Below the pieces are notes generated by a model. The model did no database searches, was not told the DNA's origin, and was given only the letters and a program-made list of their open reading frames with translations. A program made the position numbers and the translations under genes. Of a stretch of DNA of 12,184 bases, positions 5,752 through 12,184 are shown piece after piece; position 1 is the stretch's first letter; each line of letters begins with the position of its first letter. Source of the DNA: Prevotellaceae bacterium UBA7028 (GTDB lineage: Bacteria; Bacteroidota; Bacteroidia; Bacteroidales; Bacteroidaceae). Location of the stretch: positions 1 through 12,184 of the forward strand of contig DLBF01000100.1 in the NCBI GenBank assembly GCA_002494215.1, written 5' to 3'.

Positions 5752-5772
5752 GGCAAAAGTATGTCTTTTGCC
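5752..5772. terminator. 8-bp inverted repeat downstream of the amylase gene
   Basis: GGCAAAAG (5752-5759) pairs with CTTTTGCC (5765-5772) around TATGT, 25 bases beyond the amylase stop on the - strand. A T7 run on the - strand follows only at 5725-5719, too far for a classic intrinsic terminator. A weak terminator or 3'-end stabiliser is possible. Confidence 0.35.
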
Positions 5773-5796
5773 TGAATCCGCCAAATGTTTGGGCGA

Positions 5797-7848
5797 TTAT
5801 TTGCTTTGAAGGAACTTCTTTCCGTTCACTACGAAAACGCCGTTTTCTTTTAATGAAGAATGAAGAATGAAGAGTGAAGAATTTGCTGCCGCGTTGATTT
5901 TTCGTCCACTGAGGTCGTAAACCTCCCCTCCATTTTGAATTTTGAATTTTGAATTTTGAATTGCCCCAATGCCCGTTTCTGTTTCTGCCGTCTGGTCTTC
6001 CACTATGTACTTGCCATTGTCTTGGGTGCCGGTTATGCATAGGTAGCTGTCGGACCTGAGGCCCATGATATCTATGGTTTGCTTGCCAGAGGAGCCGCTG
6101 ACCACCAAGTTGATGTACTGGGTGGGCGAGCTAAGGCGGTAGGTCTGATAGAACCACCGCTTGCCGTTTATGTTCTTGGTGACGGTGACGCGCTTGCCTG
6201 GCCAGTTGCCACTGAGCTGCTTGTCCTGATTGTCCCAGGCATAGAAGTAGGTGCCCGTCCAGCTGATGTCGGAACGAACATACAATGTGATATCGTGGGG
6301 CTGGAATATCTGGTAGTCGCGCTGCTGGATGCCATAGACCTTGCCGCCCGACAGGATGCCTGCCCTAAGGGTGCACGATGATTCTATGTTCAGTATGGTG
6401 CCGTCCGCTACCTGCGAGCTCTCTGCCGTTGGCTCCGAACCGTCCGACGTATAGACGATGGTTGCCCCCGACAGGTTGCTGACAGCCGTCAGCCGAACAT
6501 TGAGCGGCGACTCGTAGGTGCCGTCGGGGATGTCCATCCAAACGGTATTGGCACTGCGGCTGAGGCAATAGCGGAATCCCTTGCCGGAAAGAATCTCGGT
6601 GTATTGCGACTTGCTTACGCTATAGTTCTGGGGCGAGTTGCCCACCACGCAGAGTAGGGTGGCGGCATTGCCCGTGGTGGCTGTGGCGTAGTAGTTCTGA
6701 GCGCTGTATTTCTGTTGCGTGCTGCTGGTGTTGGTGATGCCTGCCAGACGGCGTGCCAGAATCATCTGCTTGAGGGCGTACTTGCAATCGCGCCAATGGG
6801 TATAGAAGATGCAGGGTGTGCCGGGCATTGCCAGCAGGTAGGCATTGGCTGCCAGGGTGTCTGTGCGGATGGGGTCCTGCTCATCACCGTTGCCGCGCTT
6901 CTCCGTGTCGTGGTTCTCGACAAAGGTAACGGCATACTGCTTGTAGTAGTTGTCGGCCACAAGGGGTTTCTCGTCGTATCCTAGCCAGCGCCAGTCGCGA
7001 TTGTTGATGGCATCGCGCATACGAAAGCGGAACTGGAAGTCGAAGGCGGCGCTGGTGGGTTTGTCCGAGACGTATCCCTTGCTGTTGCTGACCCACTCCT
7101 TGATCTTGCTGCTGCTGTCCCAGTATTCGCCCACGCTGAAGGCGGGTTGGGCATAGGTGTTGTAATCGGCTATGAAATAGGCATAGAAGCCCTTCACCAT
7201 ATCGTAGCGGAAACCCGTATATCCGATGTCCTCTAGCAGGAACTTCAGGTAGGCCTTGATGCAACGCTGCACGTTGGGGCTCTTGTGGTCCAGGTCGCGA
7301 CAGCCGGGCCAGTCCTCGCCTGTATCATCGTTCTGCGACAGCGAAAGGCCGTTGCCGCTGGCCCATCCCAGAGTGGCGCCTCCGTCATCATTACGGCAGA
7401 TGTCGGTGGGCAGCATCTGGTAGGTCTCTCCGTTATAGGTCTCGGCCGGATAATCCACCCACGAGCCGTTCTGCCCCATGTTGCTGCGGTGGTTGATAAC
7501 CACATCAGCTATCACCCCCGTTCCCCTCTGCCTGAAGGCGGAAATCATGCTGCGCAACTGAGCCTCAGAACCGAAGGAACTCTTTTGGTTGAAGTAATAG
7601 ACAGGCGTGTAGCCCATCATGTTATAGTCTGTGTTGCACCATCCGCTCTGGGGCACCCATACAAGCTGGAAGTAGGGCGCTATCTCGTCTGCCTCGGCCT
7701 GCAGCTTGGCCCACGACGTTTGGGAATAGGAGTCCCAATAGAACCCTTGCAGCATGACGCCGCCATAGTCGGACGGCCATCCTTGGGCGTGAATGCCCGG
7801 CTGTAGCAAGACCGTCAGTAAAAGCAGTAAAGCGTTTCTTTTCATCAT
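5797..7848 (-). CDS. Secreted GH13 alpha-amylase with CHB_HEX_C-like and CBM26-like modules and a sorting domain (683 aa)
   Basis: It hydrolyses internal alpha-1,4 bonds of starch-like glucans outside the inner membrane. A Sec signal (MMKRNALLLLLTVLLQPGIHA, residues 1-21) leads into the GH13 barrel. Region I is DVVINH (115-120), region II GFRYD (nucleophile D216), region III VGEYW (acid/base E241) and region IV FVENHD (D314), so all catalytic residues are present. The pattern resembles plant-type alpha-amylases (QGFYWDS, ENHDTE). Residues about 445-513 look like a chitobiase/hexosaminidase C-terminal (CHB_HEX_C) module (IVYTSDGSEPT). About 518-605 fits a CBM26-like starch-binding module. The tail VYDLSGRKI ... 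LKENGVFVVNGKKFLQ resembles a T9SS type A sorting domain, predicting surface display or export. Two heptamer repeats are translated around it (NSKFKIQN and NSSLFILHSS). It is divergently transcribed from the DUF1080 gene. A second in-frame ATG directly follows the first. Confidence 0.9.
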   Translation of the reverse strand: MMKRNALLLLLTVLLQPGIHAQGWPSDYGGVMLQGFYWDSYSQTSWAKLQAEADEIAPYFQLVWVPQSGWCNTDYNMMGYTPVYYFNQKSSFGSEAQLRSMISAFRQRGTGVIADVVINHRSNMGQNGSWVDYPAETYNGETYQMLPTDICRNDDGGATLGWASGNGLSLSQNDDTGEDWPGCRDLDHKSPNVQRCIKAYLKFLLEDIGYTGFRYDMVKGFYAYFIADYNTYAQPAFSVGEYWDSSSKIKEWVSNSKGYVSDKPTSAAFDFQFRFRMRDAINNRDWRWLGYDEKPLVADNYYKQYAVTFVENHDTEKRGNGDEQDPIRTDTLAANAYLLAMPGTPCIFYTHWRDCKYALKQMILARRLAGITNTSSTQQKYSAQNYYATATTGNAATLLCVVGNSPQNYSVSKSQYTEILSGKGFRYCLSRSANTVWMDIPDGTYESPLNVRLTAVSNLSGATIVYTSDGSEPTAESSQVADGTILNIESSCTLRAGILSGGKVYGIQQRDYQIFQPHDITLYVRSDISWTGTYFYAWDNQDKQLSGNWPGKRVTVTKNINGKRWFYQTYRLSSPTQYINLVVSGSSGKQTIDIMGLRSDSYLCITGTQDNGKYIVEDQTAETETGIGAIQNSKFKIQNGGEVYDLSGRKINAAANSSLFILHSSLKENGVFVVNGKKFLQSK
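5854..5881 (+). repeat. Heptanucleotide tract (TGAAGAA, 4 units) within the amylase sorting domain
   Basis: Units TGAAGAA, TGAAGAA, TGAAGAG and TGAAGAA on the + strand are translated on the - strand as SSLFILHSSL, between YDLSGRKI and ENGVFVV. Related sorting domains have only a short loop there. The unit length of seven means any unit change shifts the reading frame. Confidence 0.88.
5932..5962 (+). repeat. Heptanucleotide tract (GAATTTT, about 4.4 units) before the amylase sorting domain
   Basis: ATTTT is followed by GAATTTT three times and GAATT. It is translated on the - strand as QNSKFKIQN at the junction between the binding modules and the sorting domain. It is the reverse complement of the AAAATTC tract at 862-888. 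Confidence 0.88.
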
Positions 7849-7870
7849 AGGTTAATAACATCCGTCGCTG

Positions 7871-7878
7871 CAAATATA
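7871..7878 (-). promoter_or_regulatory. Bacteroidota -7 box for the amylase gene
   Basis: TATATTTG on the - strand matches TAnnTTTG, 22 bases before the ATG at 7848. A -33 TTG is not clearly placed; TTCG-like bases lie about 22 bases upstream. Confidence 0.5.
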
Positions 7879-7909
7879 AGGAATTTGTGCAAATGCGAAC
7901 CGAAAAATC

Positions 7910-7928
7910 GGAGAAAATTTTCTTCTCC
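7910..7928. promoter_or_regulatory. Inverted repeat between divergent promoters (candidate operator)
   Basis: GGAGAA (7910-7915) pairs with TTCTCC (7923-7928), and the core AGAAAATTTTCT (7912-7923) is a perfect 12-base palindrome. It lies between the amylase and DUF1080-gene -7 boxes, about 32 bases from each. That is a position where a dimeric regulator could act on both. No regulator gene is in the window. Confidence 0.4.
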
Positions 7929-7954
7929 CATGGTCGTTAATCTGAAATAAATTG

Positions 7955-7962
7955 TAAATTTG
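7955..7962 (+). promoter_or_regulatory. Bacteroidota -7 box for the DUF1080-family gene
   Basis: TAAATTTG matches TAnnTTTG exactly, 35 bases before the ATG at 7998. The alternative GTG start at 7962 lies within this box and so cannot be on the transcript. Confidence 0.5.
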
Positions 7963-7997
7963 TGGTCGAAAGGACAATAACTTTAATATTTAAGGTA

Positions 7998-9284
7998 ATG
8001 AAAAAGACAAATCTGATGCTGCTCTTAGTGGCAATGTGCGGAGCCCCCTCTTATTGTCAGGCCGAGGATAATGTGCTGACCAAGAAGGAGGTAAAGCAGG
8101 GATGGGAACTGCTGTTCAATGGCAAGGATCTTTCCGAATGGCGTAACTTCAATGGTACCGAACTCTCTAACGGATGGGGAGTGGTGAACGGTTGTATCCA
8201 GGCCAGCGGCTCCGGTGCCGACGACTCGGGCTACATCGTTACCAAGCGCAAGTTTGCCAACTTCGAACTTCGCTGGGACTGGAAGCTGACGCACGGCGGC
8301 AACAGCGGTATGATCTATCATGTGGTAGAGAACCCTGCCTTCAGCGTCCCCTATGTTACAGGCCCTGAGTATCAGCTGATAGACAATACCGGATGGGAGG
8401 AGGTGAATGCCCCTGCCAAGCTGGAGGAGTGGCAGAAGCTGGGCGTTGACTATGCCATGCACCTGCCTGACTACAGCAAGATGCACGTCAATCCCGTGGG
8501 CGAGTGGAACAGTTCGAAGATAGTCTTCGACAACGGCCACGTGGAGCACTGGCTGAATGGCAAGAAGATTCTGGAGTTCGAGGCATGGACCGACGACTGG
8601 TTCCAGCGTAAGGGCAGCGGCAAGTGGTCGCATGCACCCGAGTACGGTCTCGCCTCAGAGGGCGTTATCTGTCTGCAGGACCATGGCGACCCCGCCTCCT
8701 TCAAGAACGTGAAGATTCGTCCTCTTCCCCATAAGGCCGGTAAGACGGAGAGCCTCTTCAACGGCAAGGACCTGACGGGCTGGGAGCCCTTCGGCGATGG
8801 CAAGTGGAGCGTGGATGCCGACGGCAACCTGGTAACAGAGAATGGCGACAAGAAGCAGTACGGCTATCTCTGCACCCGCAAGTACTACAAGGACTTCGAC
8901 CTTACGCTGGAATTCAAGCAGGCCAGCAACGGCAACAGCGGTCTGTTCTTCCACTCCTTCATAGAGGGATTCAACAAGGTACATGGCTGGCAGTGTGAGG
9001 TGGCTCCCAAGGGCAACGACACGGGCGGCATCTACGAATCATACGGCCGTGGATGGTTGCAGCGCATCCCCGACGAGAAGGAGAATGTCCTGAAGGAAGG
9101 CGAGTGGAACACCCTGCGCCTGCGTGTAGAGGGCAATCATGTGCAGACTTGGTTGAACGGTGTGCCTATGTCCGATCTCCGGGATGAACTTATCGGCAGT
9201 ACTCCCGGACGCCTGATGCTGCAGATTCATGACGGAAACGACATCAAAGTCCTGTGGCGCAACTTCAAGTTGAAGCAACTTTAG
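7998..9284 (+). CDS. Secreted tandem DUF1080 / 3-keto-disaccharide hydrolase-family protein (428 aa)
   Basis: A Sec signal (MKKTNLMLLLVAMCGAPSYCQA, residues 1-22) is followed by two homologous DUF1080 (PF06439-type, jelly-roll) domains. Domain 1 runs from about GWELLFNGKDLSEW (36-48) to FKNVKIRPL (235-243). Domain 2 runs from about SLFNGKDLTGW (252-262) to LWRNFKLKQL (419-428). Each repeats the landmarks LFNGKDL.xW, GNSG(M/L)(I/F)(Y/F)H, EWN and H(V)xxWLNG. Members of this family hydrolyse 3-keto-glycosides after oxidation of the sugar by a dehydrogenase. No such oxidoreductase is in this window, so substrate and activity are inferred. The second domain has fewer insertions. I chose the ATG at 7998 because the signal peptide begins there and the promoter overlaps the upstream GTG. 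A strong terminator ends the gene. It is divergent from the amylase and convergent with the GH43-like gene. Confidence 0.87.
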   Translation: MKKTNLMLLLVAMCGAPSYCQAEDNVLTKKEVKQGWELLFNGKDLSEWRNFNGTELSNGWGVVNGCIQASGSGADDSGYIVTKRKFANFELRWDWKLTHGGNSGMIYHVVENPAFSVPYVTGPEYQLIDNTGWEEVNAPAKLEEWQKLGVDYAMHLPDYSKMHVNPVGEWNSSKIVFDNGHVEHWLNGKKILEFEAWTDDWFQRKGSGKWSHAPEYGLASEGVICLQDHGDPASFKNVKIRPLPHKAGKTESLFNGKDLTGWEPFGDGKWSVDADGNLVTENGDKKQYGYLCTRKYYKDFDLTLEFKQASNGNSGLFFHSFIEGFNKVHGWQCEVAPKGNDTGGIYESYGRGWLQRIPDEKENVLKEGEWNTLRLRVEGNHVQTWLNGVPMSDLRDELIGSTPGRLMLQIHDGNDIKVLWRNFKLKQL

Positions 9285-9300
9285 AAAGGAAGAAAAATAA

Positions 9301-9345
9301 AACTGCTATCCTTCCCTCGCATCGGAAGTGATAGCAGTTTTTTTT
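9301..9345. terminator. Bidirectional intrinsic terminator between convergent genes
   Basis: AACTGCTATC (9301-9310) pairs perfectly with GATAGCAGTT (9330-9339). CTTCC (9311-9315) continues the stem with GGAAG (9324-9328), leaving one bulged T and an 8-base loop. A run of eight T follows on the + strand (9338-9345). On the - strand the stem is followed by TTTTATTTTTC, so it can serve both the DUF1080-family and GH43-like genes. Confidence 0.92.
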
Positions 9346-9380
9346 GTGTTGTTAATAATAGAAATCGGTTATAAGTCTAA

Positions 9381-11951
9381 TCAGACGTTTCTTTTGCGGA
9401 AAAACACCTTGCGGCTCTTTTCTCCTTCTCTTACGATATATATGCCTTGCAGGTCCTTGCCGGTGGGCGACACGGGCTGGGCATTCAGATTGTAGATTTT
9501 TACGGGTGATGGTGCGGGTGACGGGTCTGCCGTAATGCCCTTTACCGGTGTCTCGGCATCCTTGTCGGGCGTAACGATGAAGTTGTCGAACCGTATGCTG
9601 GAGTTATGGGCGCGGAATCCTGCCCTTCCGGTGATGAAGGGGACAGGATCGGTATAATTGATGAGCGGCTTCTCCATATCGTCCAGGTAGCACTTGATGT
9701 TGGCTCCCTTTACTTCTACCTTCATGTGATGGGGTGCGGAGGCTGAGATGTTCTTGTTGGCAGTGGCTAGTGTCTGCCAGCCGAAATTATGCTTACCCAG
9801 GGCTACGGAGGTGGTGCCTGCCAGGAAGATATAGCCTTGCAGGAAGTCGGTGCCCAAAACGGGGTTGTCATCGGCTCCGCCTGTGGAGGCGTTGGTGGTG
9901 CGGAAGAGGAGGCCTCCGTTCATCTCGCTGCTACTGGTATAGATGACATCGCACTCTACGGTATAGTCCGTGAGGTGGATATCCTCGAACCCGCCCATAA
10001 GCATCTTGCCATATCTGCCGGTGGATTCCAACTGGCCGTTGACAATGGTCCAGTTGCCCTCCCGGTATCCCCACTCGGGGCTGAAACCGTTATCGAAACT
10101 GTCACTCATGATATGGGAATCCCTTACGCCGCGTTTGATATTGTATTCGTACAGGGTGGGGTTGCCGTCTGTGACTTCCAGCGTCAGTATGTGGTGTCCT
10201 GCAGGTATGGGCACGAGTTGGAGGGTTTGGACGCTGAGGGCAGAGCGGGTGTTGGGGAGTTCGGTTGTACCTGTGATGTCTTCACCGTCAATAAGCAGGC
10301 GGATGTGTGAGACGCTGGTTGATTTGTATCGGAGTCCAATATTATAGACGTTGCTGGCTTGTACGTTTACGCAGTACTTCAGATAGCTTCCGGCAGGGCA
10401 GCGCATGAGGGTGGCACTACCTGCGGAGAGGGCGCTGGAAAGGCTTCTGACGGCATCGGACTTCTCGGTACACAGATTGGCTGTAATCATGCCGGGAAGG
10501 GGGATGCTGACATCCAGGATACCGCTGCCATCCACGTAAGGACTTATGGCCACGTAGGCAAAGTCTGCCGTGCCGGCGTGGGTGACATATCCTATCTGTC
10601 CGCCCGTCTCGCTTAGGTTAATCTGGTACTTACGCATGCCGTCGATATATACTCTGACCCGTTTAGCATTCTTCTCTACACGGACGTTATGCCAGCAGGT
10701 AGGGTTAAAATCTGCGGGAAGGCTGACACTGCGGGTCAGGCTGACGGTTCCGTTTACGTAGTTGTTCAGTATAAAGGTATTGGTAGCGGCATCTATGAGG
10801 GCTTCTGTGTAGTTGCCAGAATCCTGGTATGAGAAGATGCAGCCTGATTTCCCGTTTTCTTTCTCCTGGGAGCGTAGTGTGAATTCTGCGGTATAGCTGT
10901 CATATGAGCAGGGGGTGAAGATTGCCTGACAGGTATCTGCGGTGAGGGCCTGACTGAGATAGCTTCTCTCCTTAACGCTCCATTCGCCGCCACGGACAGA
11001 CCAATTGTTGCCCAGCCCGGTACGTTCGAAGTAGTCGTTCCTTGCCACCAGTGGCTCATCCTGTTCCCAGCAGGTGGGGCCGGTCATGATGAGTTTGTCG
11101 CCGCACCAGGCTATACGTTCGAAGTTGAGCAGTCGGCGGGCTTTGTTGTCCTGCAGGTTATGATAACAGAAGTAATAGGTATCCAGGTCAGGGCCTACAA
11201 AGGCGGTTCCGTGCCCAAGAGCTTTATGGGTAGGGGTCTCTGTATCTACGAGTATGGGATTCTGCTCACTTTGGGGCGTGAAGCCTGAAAGGGCACCGCT
11301 GCGGCTGATAGCGTAATCTATGCGGTAGCCGTTAGTCCATACGTGATTGCCGGTATAAAGCAGGTAGTAGAGGCCGTTGCGTTTGAACATGCAGGGGCCC
11401 TCGGTCCATTGTCCGGTGATACAGCAGCCCAGATCCACATCGTTGCCGAATGACAGGTTGGTGGGCATGGTGCAGCCGCGGATACCCTGGTTGTTGGCAT
11501 GATAGAAATAGTGCCTGCCATCATCATCGGTAAAGAAAGAACCGTCGATGTCTCGGCCCAAGTTGCCGGTCATGTGGACGAAGGGACCCGTAGGACTGTC
11601 GCTGGTGAGGATGTAATGACCTCCGCCACGCGGCGATGTGCACATATAGAAGGTGCCGTTCCAATAGACAACCTCCGGGGCATAGGCTACGGCGGTAGTC
11701 TCGTCGGTACAACAGATGTAGGCCGTGGACCATTCCATCAGGTCTTTGGTGCGCCAGCAATAAATGTTCCTGTCGCCTGCACTTACGTAGAGGTAATAAT
11801 AGCCGTTGTACTTCATGATGTAGGGGTCGCCCAGGCTGCGGTCCTGTAAGCCGGGAAGAACCATGGGGTTATTCCAACCGTGAATATACGAGAGGGATAG
11901 AACACAGCAGAAAAGAAAAGCTGTCAGTCGGGAAAGAATACGGTGTCGCAT
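9381..11951 (-). CDS. Secreted GH43-like glycosidase with laminin-G-like modules and a sorting domain (856 aa)
   Basis: A signal peptide (about residues 1-24) precedes a five-bladed propeller of GH43 type. GDPYIMKYNGYYYLYVS contains base Asp42, DIDGSFFTDDDGRHYFY contains Asp136, and TEGPCMF contains acid Glu184. These correspond to the Asp-Asp-Glu catalytic set of the clan, so an arabinan- or xylan-type side-chain activity is plausible; the substrate is not decidable. After about residue 305 come a concanavalin/laminin-G-like module (308-470), a beta-sandwich module that may bind carbohydrate (475-605), and a second laminin-G/DUF1080-like module (616-795, SDSFDNGF ... NWTIVNGQLES ... IRFDNFIV). 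The tail VKIYNLNAQPVS ... GIYIVREGEKSRKVFF resembles a T9SS type A sorting domain. It is encoded convergently with the DUF1080-family gene. A consensus -7 box lies just upstream. At 856 aa it is much longer than a single-domain GH43. Confidence 0.85.
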   Translation of the reverse strand: MRHRILSRLTAFLFCCVLSLSYIHGWNNPMVLPGLQDRSLGDPYIMKYNGYYYLYVSAGDRNIYCWRTKDLMEWSTAYICCTDETTAVAYAPEVVYWNGTFYMCTSPRGGGHYILTSDSPTGPFVHMTGNLGRDIDGSFFTDDDGRHYFYHANNQGIRGCTMPTNLSFGNDVDLGCCITGQWTEGPCMFKRNGLYYLLYTGNHVWTNGYRIDYAISRSGALSGFTPQSEQNPILVDTETPTHKALGHGTAFVGPDLDTYYFCYHNLQDNKARRLLNFERIAWCGDKLIMTGPTCWEQDEPLVARNDYFERTGLGNNWSVRGGEWSVKERSYLSQALTADTCQAIFTPCSYDSYTAEFTLRSQEKENGKSGCIFSYQDSGNYTEALIDAATNTFILNNYVNGTVSLTRSVSLPADFNPTCWHNVRVEKNAKRVRVYIDGMRKYQINLSETGGQIGYVTHAGTADFAYVAISPYVDGSGILDVSIPLPGMITANLCTEKSDAVRSLSSALSAGSATLMRCPAGSYLKYCVNVQASNVYNIGLRYKSTSVSHIRLLIDGEDITGTTELPNTRSALSVQTLQLVPIPAGHHILTLEVTDGNPTLYEYNIKRGVRDSHIMSDSFDNGFSPEWGYREGNWTIVNGQLESTGRYGKMLMGGFEDIHLTDYTVECDVIYTSSSEMNGGLLFRTTNASTGGADDNPVLGTDFLQGYIFLAGTTSVALGKHNFGWQTLATANKNISASAPHHMKVEVKGANIKCYLDDMEKPLINYTDPVPFITGRAGFRAHNSSIRFDNFIVTPDKDAETPVKGITADPSPAPSPVKIYNLNAQPVSPTGKDLQGIYIVREGEKSRKVFFRKRNV

Positions 11952-11977
11952 AATACTCTGAAATTTTATTATGTCGA

Positions 11978-11985
11978 CAAAATTA
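11978..11985 (-). promoter_or_regulatory. Bacteroidota -7 box for the GH43-like gene
   Basis: TAATTTTG on the - strand matches TAnnTTTG, 26 bases before the ATG at 11951. A TTTC about 20 bases upstream is a weak -33 candidate. Confidence 0.45.
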
Positions 11986-12088
11986 TAAAGAAAAGGGATA
12001 TGAAAGAAATTCCCCTGTGGAATATACCAAAAAGCAAAGTATTAAAATCAAAAAACAAAGGAATGGGGTGTCAGTGGGGGGGGAATAT

Positions 12089-12125
12089 AATAAGGTGGAA
12101 CCTGAAAATGAGGTCCCACCTTATT
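12089..12125 (-). terminator. Stem-loop downstream of the right-edge gene
   Basis: AATAAGGTGGAACCT (12089-12103) pairs with AGGTCCCACCTTATT (12111-12125) with a single mismatch around GAAAATG. On the - strand it follows the stop of the right-edge gene by about 30 bases and ends in TTATTATATT, a moderately T-rich exit. It likely terminates that gene before the GH43-like promoter. Confidence 0.65.
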
Positions 12126-12156
12126 TATAATATACACATGCTTTGCAAGGAGAGAT

Positions 12157-12184
12157 TTATTCCTTGTCGAGCAGAATCTTCATC
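12157..12184 (-). CDS. 3' end of a gene continuing beyond the window
   Basis: On the - strand the last codons read ...MKILLDKE followed by TAA (12159-12157), and a terminator-like stem-loop lies just downstream. Only about nine codons are visible, so the product cannot be named. The stop plus terminator arrangement is the sole support. Confidence 0.4.

Noticed and set aside
7285..7806. 173-aa + strand ORF opposite the amylase gene
   Set aside because: Antisense shadow of the GH13 catalytic domain.
7962..7997. GTG start for the DUF1080-family gene
   Set aside because: It overlaps the -7 box and puts twelve residues in front of a standard signal peptide.
8025..8633. 202-aa - strand ORF opposite the DUF1080-family gene
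   Set aside because: Antisense shadow; the sense strand encodes recognisable duplicated domains.
9789..10310. Long + strand ORF (173 aa) opposite the GH43-like gene
   Set aside because: Shadow of a well-supported gene, without domain features or a start context.
12076..12083. Run of eight G as a phase-variation tract
   Set aside because: It is intergenic, between a terminator and a promoter and upstream of the -7 box; no gene's frame depends on it. A spacing effect is possible but unsupported.

Overview
The window looks like a piece of a Bacteroidota chromosome, most likely Prevotella/Segatella or a close gut relative. Four things point there: secreted glycoside hydrolases ending in type IX secretion (T9SS)-like C-terminal sorting domains, Bacteroidota-type -7 boxes (TAnnTTTG) upstream of genes, almost no Shine-Dalgarno sequences, and a Rha/VirE-DUF3987/P5-lysozyme gene set of the kind seen in Bacteroidales mobile islands. 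The genus is inferred, not proven.

Left part (1-4425, all + strand): a mobile-element replication module. It begins inside a Rha/KilAC-type phage regulatory protein. A small Cys-rich protein, a small OB-fold-like (DUF3127-like) protein, an unknown basic 108-aa protein and an 800-aa primase-helicase fusion (BT4734/VirE_N-like AEP domain plus DUF3987 P-loop ATPase) follow. The module ends with a P5/lysozyme-like protein. The 108-aa and 800-aa genes overlap by ATGA. An 81-nt nested inverted repeat sits just before the 108-aa gene.

Middle (4426-5796, - strand): two unrecognised genes (158 and 178 aa) separated by a short promoter-bearing spacer. The 178-aa gene carries a 12-bp perfect inverted repeat in its last codons.

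Right part (5797-12184): carbohydrate catabolism. A secreted GH13 alpha-amylase (- strand, with CHB_HEX_C-like and CBM26-like modules and a sorting domain) is divergent from a tandem double-domain DUF1080/3-keto-disaccharide hydrolase-family protein (+). That gene converges, across a strong bidirectional terminator, on a multidomain GH43-like secreted protein (-). The last bases hold the 3' end of another - strand gene. No SusC/SusD pair or regulator is visible, so a polysaccharide utilisation locus cannot be delimited.

The most unusual signal is repetitive DNA inside and between genes. A 96-bp GC-rich palindromic element occurs twice, in frame, inside the primase-helicase. Heptanucleotide tandem tracts of about four units, of two kinds (TGAAGAA and AAAATTC), recur at five places. 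Two of these lie in the amylase coding sequence around its sorting domain, where a unit gain or loss would shift the frame.
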